This document shows positions 29,029-38,134 of a stretch of 64,000 nt of DNA, piece after piece. Position 1 is the first letter of the stretch. Every line of letters begins with the position of its first letter. The translations under genes and the position numbers were made by a program. The notes beneath the pieces are model-generated. The model was not told the DNA's origin and searched no databases. It saw only the letters and a program-made list of their open reading frames with translations. The stretch is taken from assembly GCA_905182415.1 (NCBI GenBank), contig CAJJBK010000002.1:158931-222930 (forward strand). Reading direction: 5' to 3'. The stretch is from an uncultured Woeseiaceae bacterium. GTDB taxonomy: Bacteria > Pseudomonadota > Gammaproteobacteria > Steroidobacterales > Woeseiaceae.

Positions 29029-29949
29029 ATGAATAATGAAACTCATTCCATTGATCTTGTAAAAAAATATTTACAAGGCCTCCAATCCTCAATTACGAAT
29101 ACGCTTAATGAGGTAGATAAAAAAGAGAGCTTTGTAATTGATAAATGGGACAGGCCCGAAGGTGGGGGTGGTGAAAGTAGAATTTTAAAAAATGGAGCAA
29201 TATTTGAGCAAGCGGGTGTGAGCTTTTCGCATATTTATGGCGATGAATTACCCCCTTCCGCCACTAAATCTAGACCTGAACTTGCTGGTAAAAAATTTCA
29301 AGCCATGGGGGTATCACTGGTTATCCATCCCTTAAATCCTTTTATACCCACTACGCATGCCAATTTAAGATTTTTTATCGCAAAAGATAAAAAAGGCAAT
29401 CTTATTTGGTGGTTTGGAGGTGGTTTTGATTTAACGCCTTATTACCCATTCCATGAAGATGTAATTTCATGGCATCAAAATGCATATGATGCTTGTAATC
29501 CATTCGGCGAAGATTTATATCCGCGCTTTAAAAAATGGTGTGATGAATATTTTTTCTTAAAACACAGGAACGAAACTCGTGGTGTTGGTGGACTTTTTTT
29601 TGATGATTTCAATGAGCTTGGATTTGATAAATCTTTCGAATTTATAAAAGCTATCGGCGATCAATTCTTACTTGCTTACTTACCAATTGTTCAATCTCAC
29701 AAATATCACCCCTATGGCGAGCGTGAGCGAAATTTTCAGCTTTATCGACGAGGTCGTTATGTTGAATTTAATTTACTTTTCGATAGAGGGACTTTATTTG
29801 GCTTACAATCGGGTGGCAGAACAGAATCGATATTAATGTCACTGCCACCGTCAGTTAGATGGGAATACAACTGGAACCCTGAACCTGGCTCACCCGAAGA
29901 ATTACTTTATAAAAAATATTTAACCCCGACTGACTGGCTTAAAAAATAA
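29029..29949 (+). CDS. hemF: Oxygen-dependent coproporphyrinogen III oxidase
   Basis: A 306-residue soluble enzyme that oxidatively decarboxylates coproporphyrinogen III to protoporphyrinogen IX using O2, implying aerobic haem synthesis. Signature stretches are [57 protein letters not shown] and [28 protein letters not shown] and [14 protein letters not shown] follow near the C-terminus. The length equals E. coli HemF (299) within a few residues. The ATG lies two bases after the tsaC stop. The tsaC-hemF-aroE order is conserved in gammaproteobacteria, but here two genes are inserted before aroE. Confidence 0.97.
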   Translation: MNNETHSIDLVKKYLQGLQSSITNTLNEVDKKESFVIDKWDRPEGGGGESRILKNGAIFEQAGVSFSHIYGDELPPSATKSRPELAGKKFQAMGVSLVIHPLNPFIPTTHANLRFFIAKDKKGNLIWWFGGGFDLTPYYPFHEDVISWHQNAYDACNPFGEDLYPRFKKWCDEYFFLKHRNETRGVGGLFFDDFNELGFDKSFEFIKAIGDQFLLAYLPIVQSHKYHPYGERERNFQLYRRGRYVEFNLLFDRGTLFGLQSGGRTESILMSLPPSVRWEYNWNPEPGSPEELLYKKYLTPTDWLKK

Positions 29950-29966
29950 TAAAAAGCGACACTCAA

Positions 29967-30887
29967 ATGAATGACAGTAAATCTAACTTACAAGGTGTTT
30001 ACAGTCCTGTAATTACTCCTTTCCATAAGAATCTCAGCGTTAATAAGAAATTATTAATAAAACAATGCCAATGGTTGCTCTCACAACATGTTGGACTGGC
30101 TGTATTTGGGACCAATAGTGAAGCCAACTCATTATCTGTAGAAGAAAAAATAGATGTGCTAAATGCACTTATTGAAACTGGTATTGACCCAAATAAAACC
30201 ATGCCAGGAACAGGGTGTTGCGCCTTATCTGACACTATTAAACTCACAGAACATGCTATTCAACTAGGGTGCAACAATGTCTTGATGCTGCCACCTTTTT
30301 ATTATAAAGATATAAGTGATGAAGGATTATTTGACAGTTATTCTAGAATTATTGAATCAGTTAATAACGATGATCTTAGAATCTATCTTTATCATATCCC
30401 GCCTATTGCGAATGTGGCTATTACTCTTAATCTTATTGAAAAACTAAAAAAGAGATACCCAAAAATAATTGCTGGTATAAAGGACAGTTCTGGTGACTGG
30501 AACAATACCTTGGCAATGCTAAATGAAAATTGGCCAGATTTTAAAATTTTCGCTGGAAGTGAAGTTTTTCTATTAAAAACACTTCAAAATGGAGGAGCTG
30601 GCTGTATCTCTGCTACCGCAAATATAAATCCATATTCAATCTACATGCTTTATAAGAACTGGCTTAATTCCGATGCAATTATTCAACAAGAAAATTTGAA
30701 TAAATTTCGAAATATAGTACAAAAATACCCGATGATTCCAGCTTTGAAATCCATTGTTGGTCATTATCATCAAGATACCGATTGGCATAGAGTCCGTCCT
30801 CCCCTAACCTCATTATCAGTATCAAACCTTCATTCCTTGATTAAAGAAATTGAAGCTATTGGTTTTACAATGATGGACACTATTTAG
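29967..30887 (+). CDS. DapA/NanA-superfamily aldolase or dehydratase, substrate unknown
   Basis: A 306-residue (beta/alpha)8 class I aldolase. The Schiff-base lysine is in IIAGIKDSSGDWNN, and the partner tyrosine is in IYLYHIPPIANVAI. The usual GTTGE carboxylate-binding loop is replaced by FGTNSEANSLSVEEK, which is not the dihydrodipicolinate synthase form. So it is unlikely to be DapA; this loop (GTNGE/GTNSE) occurs in paralogues acting on other 2-oxo acids. LMLPPFYYK and HRVRPPLTSLS are typical of such paralogues. It lies 17 bases after hemF and before hemB, in a conserved block where it is not normally found. No regulator or transporter is adjacent to point to a substrate. Confidence 0.85.
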   Translation: MNDSKSNLQGVYSPVITPFHKNLSVNKKLLIKQCQWLLSQHVGLAVFGTNSEANSLSVEEKIDVLNALIETGIDPNKTMPGTGCCALSDTIKLTEHAIQLGCNNVLMLPPFYYKDISDEGLFDSYSRIIESVNNDDLRIYLYHIPPIANVAITLNLIEKLKKRYPKIIAGIKDSSGDWNNTLAMLNENWPDFKIFAGSEVFLLKTLQNGGAGCISATANINPYSIYMLYKNWLNSDAIIQQENLNKFRNIVQKYPMIPALKSIVGHYHQDTDWHRVRPPLTSLSVSNLHSLIKEIEAIGFTMMDTI

Positions 30888-30963
30888 ATTTCTAGTTAAA
30901 TCTTAGTAAATTAATGTAAAATATTTATATTAAAAATAATTACACTACCTATTGAAGTTTGAC

Positions 30964-31971
30964 ATGAATAATAAGAATGGAATTTCATTCCCATCAACAC
31001 GCATGAGAAGAACAAGACGCACAGATGCAATCAGACGTCTGGTCGAAGAAACGACCTTGAGTGCGAGCGATTTAATTTATCCTGTATTTCTTCTCAATGG
31101 TAAAAATAAATGTACACCTATTCAATCAATGCCAGGAATCAACCGACAAAGCATTGATGGTGTTTTAAAGACTGCCGAACAAATACTGAAATTAAATATT
31201 CCAGCCATGGCATTATTTCCGGTCATTGAAGAACACGAAAAAAGCCTAACGGGCGATGAAGCATATAATCCAAATGGTTTAATTCAACAAAGTATCAGAA
31301 AACTTAAAACTGAATTTCCCGAATTGATAATTATTTCAGATGTAGCGCTTGATCCATATACAACTCATGGACAAGACGGTGTTATTGATGCAAACAACTA
31401 TGTAATCAATGATGTCACCGTCGATACACTAACAAAGCAAGCAATCTCACAAGCCGAAGCTGGGGCAGATATTATTGCGCCTTCAGATATGATGGACGGG
31501 AGAATCGGGTCAATTAGAAATGCACTAGAGGCAAACAATTTTCATAATACCTTGATACTCTCCTATGCCGCTAAGTATGCTTCTTCCTTTTATGGTCCCT
31601 TTAGAGATGCTGTTGGTTCAAAAAATAATCTTGCTACTGGAAATAAATTTAACTATCAAATGAATCCTGCCAATGCCCTTGAAAGTTTGAGAGAGGTCGA
31701 ATTAGATATTAGCGAAGGTGCTGACATTGTCATGATAAAACCTGCAATGCCCTATCTGGATATCATCAATAAAATTAATCAAAAATTCTCAGTGCCTGTA
31801 TTTGCCTACCAAGTTAGCGGTGAGTATGCCATGTTAAAATCTGCTTCAGAGGCCGGATATCTTAATCATAAGGAATCTACGCTTGAATCAATAATGTCAA
31901 TTAAACGCGCTGGTGCTTCGGCAATTTTGACATATTACGCAATTGATGTAGCTCGCTGGTTACAACCATAA
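30964..31971 (+). CDS. hemB: Delta-aminolevulinic acid dehydratase (porphobilinogen synthase)
   Basis: Condenses two 5-aminolevulinates to porphobilinogen. From ATG 30964 it has 335 residues; a TTG four codons earlier is the longer alternative. The Schiff-base lysines are Lys259 (IVMIKPAMPYLD) and the earlier one in SYAAKYASSFYGPFRDA. The metal loop reads DVALDPYTTHGQDG, with aspartates in place of the zinc cysteines of E. coli. This is therefore the Mg2+-dependent type known from Pseudomonas, not the catalytic-zinc type. The N-terminal arm (RMRRTRRTDAIRRLVEE) is intact. It follows the DapA-like gene by 76 bases and precedes aroE by 25. Confidence 0.96.
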   Translation: MNNKNGISFPSTRMRRTRRTDAIRRLVEETTLSASDLIYPVFLLNGKNKCTPIQSMPGINRQSIDGVLKTAEQILKLNIPAMALFPVIEEHEKSLTGDEAYNPNGLIQQSIRKLKTEFPELIIISDVALDPYTTHGQDGVIDANNYVINDVTVDTLTKQAISQAEAGADIIAPSDMMDGRIGSIRNALEANNFHNTLILSYAAKYASSFYGPFRDAVGSKNNLATGNKFNYQMNPANALESLREVELDISEGADIVMIKPAMPYLDIINKINQKFSVPVFAYQVSGEYAMLKSASEAGYLNHKESTLESIMSIKRAGASAILTYYAIDVARWLQP

Positions 31972-31996
31972 AAATAATATTTGACGGGTAACTTTA

Positions 31997-32854
31997 ATGA
32001 ATATAATTGCAAAAGAGCAATACGGTGTATTAGGTGACCCAATCTCACACTCACAATCACCTGCTATTCATAACTTGTTCGCGTCTCAATTACATCAAAC
32101 AATAAATTACAAAGCATTCCATGTTATTCAAGATGAATTAAAAAAATTTATAGCTGAATATAAAAAAAGGGGCGGTAAGGGCCTTAACGTTACTCTGCCT
32201 CATAAAACTGCTGTCATGGAATATATAGATGAAATTAGTCCTAGAGCAGCGAAAGCAGGTGCTGTTAATACACTCATATTTGATGAAAACAAGATTATCG
32301 GGGACAACACTGATGGTATTGGTTTGATTAACGATCTGGAAAATAATTTTCATCATAATATTAAAAATAAAAATATCTTAATTATTGGTGCTGGGGGTGC
32401 TTCACGTGGAATTATAAGTCCCTTAATGGAGAAAGAGCCATCATCCTTAACAATAACAAATCGAACTGCCTCGAAAGCGAATCGACTTGTTTCAAGATTT
32501 CAACAATATTTAAATATAGATGCATGTGGCATTGATGCATTAAAGCCCAATCAGCCCTATGATATTATTATAAATGCGACATCTGCAGGAGTAACTTCAA
32601 CATCGATTGATTTTCCTTGCTTTATTATTGCTAAAAATACTATCTGTTATGACCTTTCATATGAATCATCGCCAACACAATTCATGCTATGGGCAATGAA
32701 AAACGGAGCAGAGTGTGCAATTCAAGGTTGGGGAATGCTGATCGAACAAGCTGCAGAATCTTACCTCATATGGAAAAAAATAAGACCGGATACCTCTGCG
32801 ATATTAAAACAACTCAATATTAACGCATCGTCACAAGTTCTTCGGCGCTTGTAG
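31997..32854 (+). CDS. aroE: Shikimate dehydrogenase
   Basis: 285 residues; reduces 3-dehydroshikimate with NADPH in aromatic amino-acid synthesis. The N-terminal shikimate site is YGVLGDPISHSQSPAIHN, followed by GLNVTLPHKTAVMEY with the catalytic lysine. AGAVNTL and GDNTDGIGL hold the catalytic aspartate. The NADPH Rossmann motif is ILIIGAGGASRGIISPL, followed by NRTASKANRLV. YDLSYESSPTQF and GWGMLIEQAAESY complete the C-terminal domain. The last 35 bases overlap the end of gor on the opposite strand, so both C-termini are encoded by the same DNA. Confidence 0.96.
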   Translation: MNIIAKEQYGVLGDPISHSQSPAIHNLFASQLHQTINYKAFHVIQDELKKFIAEYKKRGGKGLNVTLPHKTAVMEYIDEISPRAAKAGAVNTLIFDENKIIGDNTDGIGLINDLENNFHHNIKNKNILIIGAGGASRGIISPLMEKEPSSLTITNRTASKANRLVSRFQQYLNIDACGIDALKPNQPYDIIINATSAGVTSTSIDFPCFIIAKNTICYDLSYESSPTQFMLWAMKNGAECAIQGWGMLIEQAAESYLIWKKIRPDTSAILKQLNINASSQVLRRL

Positions 32855-34172
32855 GATGAATTGCGATGGTGTCATCTAAATCTTGTTTAGTTACACCCTT
32901 TCGAATAGCTACAGCAAAACCTTGCAGCATCTCATCCGCACCATCGCCAATAATATGACAACCTATAACTTTCTGCTCTTCTCCCAGTGTAATTAATTTC
33001 ATAGTGGTGGGAACCTTATCAATTTCATCACTGAGAGCATAGAGCATCGGATTAAAAGATGACGTATAAATTGTAATTTTATCGCCATGTTCCTCACGAG
33101 CCTGTGCTTCAGTCAACCCAACAGTTCCAATTGGAGGATGACTAAAGACCACTGTTGGAATAGTATGATATTCCAAATACCGCTCTGACATATTACCAAA
33201 TAAACGATCTGAAAGTCTTCGACCAGCGGCAATTGCAACCGGCGTAAGGGCTTCTTTTCCGGTAACATCTCCAATAGCAAAAATATTTTCAATATTAGTT
33301 TGCTGATATTTATCGACTGGAATAAAGTCATTTTCATCCGTTAACACTGCTGCTGCAGATAAATTCAAATCAGTTGAGTTTGGCGCTCTTCCAACCGCCC
33401 AAATAACCTTATCGAAAGGTCCGTATTGTTGTTTATTTTCTGCGGTTAAAAAGCAATCATCTCCTCTCTTATCCAATGAATTTGGTATCACTTTTTCGAT
33501 TATACTGACCCCTTGATGAATCAGTGCATTTTTCAAATTTTCACTTAACATGGCATCAAAAGAACGTAATAAGGATTCTTTTCTAATCAATAATGATACT
33601 TTAGATCCTAGCGCCGAAAGTAAACCAGCAAATTCAACTGCAATGTAACCACTTCCAATTATTGCTACCCTTGGAGGACATTCTGGCAGAGAGAAAAATC
33701 CATCTGAATCTGTCCCCAGAGTACTACCTTCAAGCTGAGGTACAATAGGCCGCCCTCCCGTAGCAATTACAATCCTCTTAGCAGCATAATCAATATTATC
33801 AACGGTTATTATGGTTTTATTTTTGAATTTAGCAGAGCCATTGATTATATGTATATTTCGATTTTTTAAATTACGTTCATAAATATCATTTAAACGTTCA
33901 ATATATGCATCTCTACGTTTTTTAAGTTGCGCCCAATTGTGTGATTGGACTGTCACATTAAAGCCATAATCACCGGCTAAGTTTATTTGTGAGGCTTGAT
34001 GCGCGGCATACCACATAATCTTTTTTGGTACACAGCCCACATTCACGCAAGTTCCCCCAAGTGGCGCATGCTCAATGACCGCAACAGTTGCTCCATACTC
34101 AGCAGCGCGTTGCGCGCAAGCTAATCCTCCGCTACCACCGCCCATCACGATTAAATCATAATTATTATTCAC
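32820..34172 (-). CDS. gor: Glutathione-disulfide reductase
   Basis: A 450-residue FAD flavoenzyme that reduces oxidised glutathione with NADPH. FAD binding is at LIVMGGGSGGLACAQRAAEYG near the N-terminus (given here without its final residues in function). The redox-active disulfide is Cys42/Cys47 (GGTCVNVGCVPKK). The NADPH Rossmann motif is VAIIGSGYIAVEFAGLLS, and the second FAD motif is NIFAIGDVTG. The C-terminal catalytic His-Glu pair lies in IAIHPTSAEELVTMR. The length is identical to E. coli Gor (450). The tail overlaps aroE by 35 bases. It diverges from prlC, with an 85-base spacer that must hold both promoters. Confidence 0.95.
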   Translation of the reverse strand: MNNNYDLIVMGGGSGGLACAQRAAEYGATVAVIEHAPLGGTCVNVGCVPKKIMWYAAHQASQINLAGDYGFNVTVQSHNWAQLKKRRDAYIERLNDIYERNLKNRNIHIINGSAKFKNKTIITVDNIDYAAKRIVIATGGRPIVPQLEGSTLGTDSDGFFSLPECPPRVAIIGSGYIAVEFAGLLSALGSKVSLLIRKESLLRSFDAMLSENLKNALIHQGVSIIEKVIPNSLDKRGDDCFLTAENKQQYGPFDKVIWAVGRAPNSTDLNLSAAAVLTDENDFIPVDKYQQTNIENIFAIGDVTGKEALTPVAIAAGRRLSDRLFGNMSERYLEYHTIPTVVFSHPPIGTVGLTEAQAREEHGDKITIYTSSFNPMLYALSDEIDKVPTTMKLITLGEEQKVIGCHIIGDGADEMLQGFAVAIRKGVTKQDLDDTIAIHPTSAEELVTMR

Positions 34173-34257
34173 TCTTCTTTTCCTTAAAGTTTCTCGTGTT
34201 TGCTTATATAGTCTTTGTTAACATTCATCTATCTTTTAATAAAAATAAAATACCAAA

Positions 34258-36267
34258 ATGACTCAATCTAATTCTTACAAATCAACGCTTCCAGATTTTT
34301 CAAGTTTAACCGCTAAAGAAGCTCAAACAAACCTTAAATCTTTAGTAAAAAAACAACGTATGGCGATTGATAAATTATTAAAAAATAAACAAAAAATTAC
34401 TTTCGAGTCAGTCGTTAATCCCATCGAAGAAATGCAGCATGAATTAAGTCGCACCTTTTCACCCATCAGTCACCTTCAGAATGTTCTCGATCAGCCTGAA
34501 TGGCGAAGTACCTATAATTCTTGTTTACCATTACTAACGGATTATGGTACCGAATTATCACAAAATACAGAACTTGAAAAAGCATATAAAACCATAATTG
34601 ATAATCTTGATGATCAAAAAGATCCTAAATTTAAGTTACTAGAGCAAGAATTGCGTAATTTTACTCTTAATGGAGTGAATCTCACAAAGACAAAAAAACA
34701 AAAATTTAAAGATCTTAAGACGCGCTTAAGTACTGCGGAGGCTAACTTTAGTCAGAATGTTCAAGACTCAACGGATGCTTGGTCATTGCATATCAATAAT
34801 GAAGATGAACTAAAAGGTATTTCTCGTGAGATTCTCGAACAAGCAAAAGATAATCAGGATAGATGGAAGCTCATACTTGATTATCCGACATATCATAGCG
34901 TAATGACGCATGCTGAAAATCGTTCACTCCGCGAAAGATTTTATAAAGCTTGGTCAACTCGGGCCTCTGATCAGGCTGAAGATACTCAATGGAATAATGA
35001 AGAAAATATTAAAAATATTCTTTCATTGAGACATCAATTGGCCAATATAGTCGGATATAAAAACTTTGCGGAATACTCTTTAGCAACAAAAATGGCCAAT
35101 TCCACTAATGAAATCATCGATTTCTTGGATGATTTAGCCAAAAAAACGAAATCAACCGCAAGAAATGAACTTACTATTCTTGAAAAAGCCGCCGATCATA
35201 ATCTTGAAGCTTGGGATATTTCTTATTATCTCGAAAAAACAAAACAACAAAACTACGCTATTTCTGATGAAGAATTAAAACAATATCTTCCAAAAGAAAA
35301 CGTACAGAAAGGTATGTTTAATGTAGCAAAAACACTTTATGCCATTTCTTTAAGAAAAAATTCAACAGTCCCTGTTTGGCACGATAGTGTTGAATTCATA
35401 GAAGTAATAGATAGCAAAGATCATATCATTGGTGGTTTTTATATTGATTTATTTGCTCGTAATGGGAAGAGAAGTGGCGCTTGGATGGATGAATGTGTCA
35501 TAAAAAAAAATCTCAATGGAAATAAAGCTCTGCCTATCGGTTATTTGGTTTGTAATTTTACCCCGCCAGATAAAAACGGTATTTCATTGCTCACGCATGA
35601 TGATGTAGTCACTTGGTTTCACGAATTTGGACACATGCTGCACCATCTACTAACAAAAATAGGCTTGCCCAGTATTTCAGGAATCAATGGTGTTCCATGG
35701 GATGCAGTTGAACTACCTAGCCAATTCATGGAAAACTTTGCTTGGAACTATGAAGTTCTAAAAGACTGCTCTAAACATCATAAAACTGAAAAGTATTTAC
35801 CTAAAGAATTATTTTCTAAATTACAAGCCAGCCGAAATTTTGGTGCAGGTCTGGCAATGCTAAGACAAATTGAATTTGCACTCTATGATATGACCATTCA
35901 TTCAGCTTATGATATTAAAAAAAATGACAACACACTTAGGACATTGGAGTCAGTTAGAAAGAAAATTACGCTCATCAAAACTCCTTCATACAACCGCTTC
36001 CCGATGAGCTTTTCGCATATATTTTCCGGAGGTTATGCTGCTGGCTATTACAGTTACAAATGGGCAGAAGTTCTAGCTGCAGATGCTTTTTCAGCATTTG
36101 AAGACAGCCATATTCTCAATAAGGAATTAGCCAATAAATTTAAGAGAGAAATTTTAGAGATAGGAGGAAGTAAAGATATAATGCAGGGATTCATTAACTT
36201 TCGAGGGCGAAAACCGTCTCTTGAGCCACTATTAAAACAATGCGGAATAGCCGGAGCCTCAAGATGA
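34258..36267 (+). CDS. prlC: Oligopeptidase A (M3 metallopeptidase)
   Basis: A 669-residue cytoplasmic thimet-type zinc peptidase degrading oligopeptides, including signal-peptide remnants. The zinc motif is HEFGH, with His455, Glu456 and His459 in VVTWFHEFGHMLHHLL. The third ligand region is VELPSQFMENFAW. The C-terminal substrate loop (FSHIFSGGYAAGYYSYKWAEV) is intact but is listed here only by position, near 36007-36070. The N-terminal half is the helical lid typical of the family. Length is close to E. coli PrlC (680). The stop overlaps the xthA start as ATGA. Confidence 0.94.
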   Translation: MTQSNSYKSTLPDFSSLTAKEAQTNLKSLVKKQRMAIDKLLKNKQKITFESVVNPIEEMQHELSRTFSPISHLQNVLDQPEWRSTYNSCLPLLTDYGTELSQNTELEKAYKTIIDNLDDQKDPKFKLLEQELRNFTLNGVNLTKTKKQKFKDLKTRLSTAEANFSQNVQDSTDAWSLHINNEDELKGISREILEQAKDNQDRWKLILDYPTYHSVMTHAENRSLRERFYKAWSTRASDQAEDTQWNNEENIKNILSLRHQLANIVGYKNFAEYSLATKMANSTNEIIDFLDDLAKKTKSTARNELTILEKAADHNLEAWDISYYLEKTKQQNYAISDEELKQYLPKENVQKGMFNVAKTLYAISLRKNSTVPVWHDSVEFIEVIDSKDHIIGGFYIDLFARNGKRSGAWMDECVIKKNLNGNKALPIGYLVCNFTPPDKNGISLLTHDDVVTWFHEFGHMLHHLLTKIGLPSISGINGVPWDAVELPSQFMENFAWNYEVLKDCSKHHKTEKYLPKELFSKLQASRNFGAGLAMLRQIEFALYDMTIHSAYDIKKNDNTLRTLESVRKKITLIKTPSYNRFPMSFSHIFSGGYAAGYYSYKWAEVLAADAFSAFEDSHILNKELANKFKREILEIGGSKDIMQGFINFRGRKPSLEPLLKQCGIAGASR

Positions 36268-37034
36268 AAATTGCGACTTGGAATGTCAATTCACTAAACG
36301 TTCGTATTGGTCATGTACTTGAATGGTTGGATATAGCGAATCCAGATATATTAACGCTCCAAGAAATAAAACAACCAAATGAAGCCTTCCCTATAGAGGC
36401 TTTCAAAGAAATTGGTTATCACGCAATTTGCAGTGGTCAAAAAACGTACAATGGAGTTGCTATCATTACAAAAAAGAAGCCCGAAGACATCATTACAGAT
36501 TTTCCTGGTTTCGATGATCCGCAGAGACGAATACTTGCAGCAACTATCGATAATACTCGAGTTATCAATCTATATGTCCCAAATGGACAAAGCGTCGATT
36601 CAGATAAATATGTTTATAAATTATCTTGGCTTAATGCATTAATTAAATTTTTAAAAGCAGAACAGAAGTTGCATAAAAATATAATTATTTTAGGTGATTT
36701 CAATATTGCTCCTGAAGATCGTGATGTTTATGATGCTGAAAAATGGGGCGAAGAAGTACTTTGCAGCCCAAAAGAAAGAAAAGCATTATCGGATATTATC
36801 AATCTAGGTTTTTGTGATGTTTTTCGTCAATTCGATCAAACTGAAAAACTTTTTAGCTGGTGGGATTACCGTGCTGCTGGATTTAGAAGAAACGCCGGTG
36901 TTAGGATTGATCTCATACTTGCCAGTAAAATATTAGCATCAAAATGTTTAAGCAGTTCAATAGATAGAGAGCCTAGGACTTGGGAAAGACCTTCAGATCA
37001 TACTCCTGTTATCGCAGAATTCGATAATACATAA
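36264..37034 (+). CDS. xthA: Exodeoxyribonuclease III (AP endonuclease)
   Basis: 256 residues from the ATG at 36264, which overlaps the prlC stop; an upstream ATG (36240) would add eight residues inside prlC and is less likely. It hydrolyses abasic sites and 3' blocked ends in base-excision repair. The motifs are MKIATWNVNSLNVR, LTLQEIKQPNEAFP with the metal glutamate, and ILGDFNIAPEDRDVYD. SWWDYRAAGFRRNAGVRIDL and the final SDHTPVIAEF His-Asp pair follow. Its stop codon abuts the stop of the convergent gene on the other strand with no spacer. Another base-excision gene, nth, lies 16 kb away. Confidence 0.95.
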   Translation: MKIATWNVNSLNVRIGHVLEWLDIANPDILTLQEIKQPNEAFPIEAFKEIGYHAICSGQKTYNGVAIITKKKPEDIITDFPGFDDPQRRILAATIDNTRVINLYVPNGQSVDSDKYVYKLSWLNALIKFLKAEQKLHKNIIILGDFNIAPEDRDVYDAEKWGEEVLCSPKERKALSDIINLGFCDVFRQFDQTEKLFSWWDYRAAGFRRNAGVRIDLILASKILASKCLSSSIDREPRTWERPSDHTPVIAEFDNT

Positions 37035-37610
37035 CTACAATAATTTAGTTCGTATAAAATCCAATCGGTCATTACCAAAAAACATTTCGCCATCAATAAA
37101 AAATGTGGGCGCTCCAAATGCACCCCGAGCAACTGCCTCGTTTGTATTTCTTTTTAACTCATCCTTAATTGAACTCTCTGATGCCTTGATTATTAATTCA
37201 TCTGAATTAAGTTGCTGTTGATTTAATATATCTCTCAATATATCCGTATTATTCAAATCTAAATTATCCACAAACATTGCTTTAAAAAATGCTTGATGGA
37301 TCAATTGAAAGTTATCTTCTCGCTGACAAGCAATAGCTAATCTTAATGCTGTAAGGGTGTTTTGAGGAAATATGGAATTCAAGCTAAATGGGATACCATA
37401 ATGACGGGACCATAGCTCCAGATCCTTTGCTATATAAATTCCTTTCGAGGGAATTATACCTGGCGGTTTATTATTTGTTGCTTGCATCACAGCTCCTAAT
37501 AATATCGGTCGATAAATAATCTCAATATTATTAAATGAAGTGAGTTGAAAATCAGCTAAATAAGAATAAGGACTGACATAATCAAAAAAAAATTCTACTG
37601 ATTTACTCAC
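37035..37610 (-). CDS. HCCA-isomerase / kappa-GST-like (DsbA-fold) protein
   Basis: 191 residues of the thioredoxin-like 2-hydroxychromene-2-carboxylate isomerase family. The active-site region SVEFFFDYVSPYSYLADFQL carries the SPYSY serine that activates glutathione in these enzymes. PTFFIDGEMFFGNDRLDF is the characteristic cis-proline and C-terminal stretch. Family members act as glutathione-dependent isomerases of aromatic ring-fission products or as generic kappa-GSTs. It is last in the nine-gene minus-strand stack that includes tryptophan 2,3-dioxygenase, so a role in processing an aromatic catabolite is plausible but inferred. Its stop touches the xthA stop. Confidence 0.85.
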   Translation of the reverse strand: MSKSVEFFFDYVSPYSYLADFQLTSFNNIEIIYRPILLGAVMQATNNKPPGIIPSKGIYIAKDLELWSRHYGIPFSLNSIFPQNTLTALRLAIACQREDNFQLIHQAFFKAMFVDNLDLNNTDILRDILNQQQLNSDELIIKASESSIKDELKRNTNEAVARGAFGAPTFFIDGEMFFGNDRLDFIRTKLL

Positions 37611-37630
37611 AAAATTCTCCTCACTATTAA

Positions 37631-38122
37631 TTATTTACTTTCTTGATATTTACGAAAAGCAATAGATTGAGCCCTACTAAGATGTCTTTTTGCATAATAC
37701 GCAGCGAGCATTGCGGCAAATATTGCATATATAAGCCCGACAATCGAAAATTCATTGATCATAAAAGTTTTTAAAGTATGCCATGTGATTTCATTAATGA
37801 GGTTCATAGCACCTGTATTAAATTCACGCCCCGTTAAATTCAACGCGCTCAAAAAACTTCCTGTTATTGATGCAAGAGTCGCTAAAATCGCAGCCAATAT
37901 CGGAAAATACCAATCTAGGCCATGGCCATATTTCTTAAATGATTTACCAATCAATATACCTTGAATGATGGCGAGCCAAGGGAAAAATCGATCGAAAAAC
38001 ATCGAAACATAAACCCAGATAATATTAAAAATAATCGCAGTAATCAGAGCGCCATATAATCCATTCCATACAGATTGCTCATCATGCAAACTCCGGCCTA
38101 TTTGGATTGAATCGAATGACAT
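37631..38122 (-). CDS. Membrane protein of unknown function
   Basis: 163 residues with four to five hydrophobic segments, at roughly 20-45 (LYGALITAIIFNIIWVYVSM), 47-60 (FPWLAIIQGILIG), 70-93 (YFPILAAILATLASITGSFL) and 122-145 (IVGLIYAIFAAMLAAYYA). The tail is basic and cytoplasmic-looking (KRHLSRAQSIAFRKYQ). I do not recognise a named family. The FPWLAIIQGILIGKSFKKYG segment resembles small DUF-type membrane proteins with a conserved G-x-G-K turn. It lies 12 bases after the sulfatase stop and 20 bases before the HCCA-isomerase-like gene, so it belongs to the same transcript. Confidence 0.65.
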   Translation of the reverse strand: MSFDSIQIGRSLHDEQSVWNGLYGALITAIIFNIIWVYVSMFFDRFFPWLAIIQGILIGKSFKKYGHGLDWYFPILAAILATLASITGSFLSALNLTGREFNTGAMNLINEITWHTLKTFMINEFSIVGLIYAIFAAMLAAYYAKRHLSRAQSIAFRKYQESK

Positions 38123-38134
38123 ACTCAGAAAAGA

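Noticed and set aside
29967..30887. Labelling the DapA-superfamily gene as dapA
   Set aside because: The GTTGE loop of dihydrodipicolinate synthase is replaced by GTNSEANS, so lysine synthesis is not supported.
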